64,000 nt of DNA, from positions 1,054,001 through 1,118,000 of the forward strand of contig NZ_JBHUGS010000001.1 in NCBI RefSeq assembly GCF_042682045.1, in the 5' to 3' direction. The position numbers and the translations under genes are program-made. Below are positions 63,632-64,000 of the stretch, piece by piece. Every line of letters begins with the position of its first letter. Positions within the stretch are counted from its first letter, which is position 1. The stretch is from Sphingomonas_R arantia. GTDB lineage: Bacteria; Pseudomonadota; Alphaproteobacteria; Sphingomonadales; Sphingomonadaceae. The notes beneath the pieces are model-generated. The model did not search any database and was not told the DNA's origin. It saw only the letters and a list, made by a program, of their open reading frames with translations.

Positions 63632-64000
63632 TCAGCGGCTGTAGAACTCGACGACCAGGTTCGGCTCCATCTTCACCGGGTAGGGCACTTCATCGAGCGT
63701 CGGGACGCGGATGTAGGTGACCTTCGTCGTGCCGTCGGGCGTGACGTAGTCGGGGATGTCGCGCTCGGACAGGCCCTGGGCTTCCATGACGAGCGTCATT
63801 TCCTGCGCCTTGCTGCCCAGCGAGATTTCGTCGCCCGGGTTCACGCGGCGCGATGCGATGTTGCACTTCACGCCGTTGACGCGGATGTGGCCGTGGTTGA
63901 CGATCTGGCGTGCCGCGAAGATCGTCGGCGCGAACTTGGCGCGGTAGACGACCATGTCGAGGCGACGCTCGAGCAGGCCGATGAGGTTCTGCGACGTATC
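63632..64000 (-). CDS. rpsD: 30S ribosomal protein S4 (C-terminal part)
   Basis: The last 122 codons of ribosomal protein uS4; the start lies beyond the window end. Readable from the edge: SQNLIGLLERRLDMVVYRAK, then FAPTIFAARQIVNHGHIRVN (the S4 RNA-binding domain) and the closing VPYPVKMEPNLVVEFYSR. S4 nucleates assembly of the 30S body. The sequence is standard apart from the cut by the window. Confidence 0.96.
   Translation of the reverse strand, partial: DTSQNLIGLLERRLDMVVYRAKFAPTIFAARQIVNHGHIRVNGVKCNIASRRVNPGDEISLGSKAQEMTLVMEAQGLSERDIPDYVTPDGTTKVTYIRVPTLDEVPYPVKMEPNLVVEFYSR

Overview
This is a GC-rich (roughly 65-70%) chromosomal window from an alphaproteobacterium, most likely a Sphingomonas-like member of the Sphingomonadales. 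That assignment rests on a DUF1013/TrcR cell-cycle regulator, a Ros/MucR regulator, three promoters of the alphaproteobacterial general-stress type (GGAAC-N16/17-CGTT), NodT-type efflux genes, and many short palindromic intergenic repeats. It is an inference from gene content; no rRNA or other phylogenetic marker was compared.

Layout. 1-2658: end of a cytochrome c maturation operon (ccmF-dsbE-ccmH-ccmI). 2659-8400: a decayed gene remnant, a DUF3072 stress protein, a KUP potassium transporter, a nucleotidyltransferase / PRC-barrel / 2'-5' RNA ligase-like operon, a DUF3775 protein and tRNA-Met(CAT). 8541-17830: DPP-IV-type peptidase, trcR, a transglutaminase-like protein, DUF1206, and a secreted arylesterase divergent from a LolCDE/YbbAP-like ABC ATPase and FtsX-type permease. 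18117-24904: an RND efflux operon (MFP, pump, outer-membrane factor) divergent from its probable TetR regulator. 24990-35425: MucR, a dicarboxylate symporter, D-amino-acid dehydrogenase, a secreted S9 peptidase, a glycosyltransferase/GH13/GH130 carbohydrate cluster and an unusual SDR.

35528-53931 is dominated by type II secretion. A complete-looking T2SS locus (gspD, C, I, H, G on the minus strand; L, M, E, F, J, K on the plus strand; gspN on the minus strand; plus an embedded periplasmic receptor-like protein) occupies 41422-53931. About 4 kb upstream is a second four-gene operon (35528-37971) made only of inner-membrane platform parts. Its first gene joins a GspE-type N-terminal domain to a half GspF-like domain, and there is no ATPase, secretin or pseudopilin. 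Between the two lie a SulP transporter and a low-GC island (about 39650-41410) carrying a reverse transcriptase of the unknown-group/DRT defence type, preceded by a structured noncoding stretch. This island is the best candidate here for an unusual biological system.

54073-64000: a LytS-type histidine kinase without an adjacent response regulator, stress-type small proteins, an extensin-like protein with a Nudix hydrolase, tRNA-Lys(TTT), folK, a family 5-like uracil-DNA glycosylase coupled to a 49-residue membrane protein, a TonB-like protein, the agmatine-to-putrescine pair aguA-aguB, and the rpsD gene cut by the window end.

At least four families of palindromic repeats fill the intergenic spaces. 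In two places they have become protein-coding sequence: the leader of the GspI pseudopilin, and the C-terminus of the GH13 enzyme. All calls come from reading the sequence; no database search was run.
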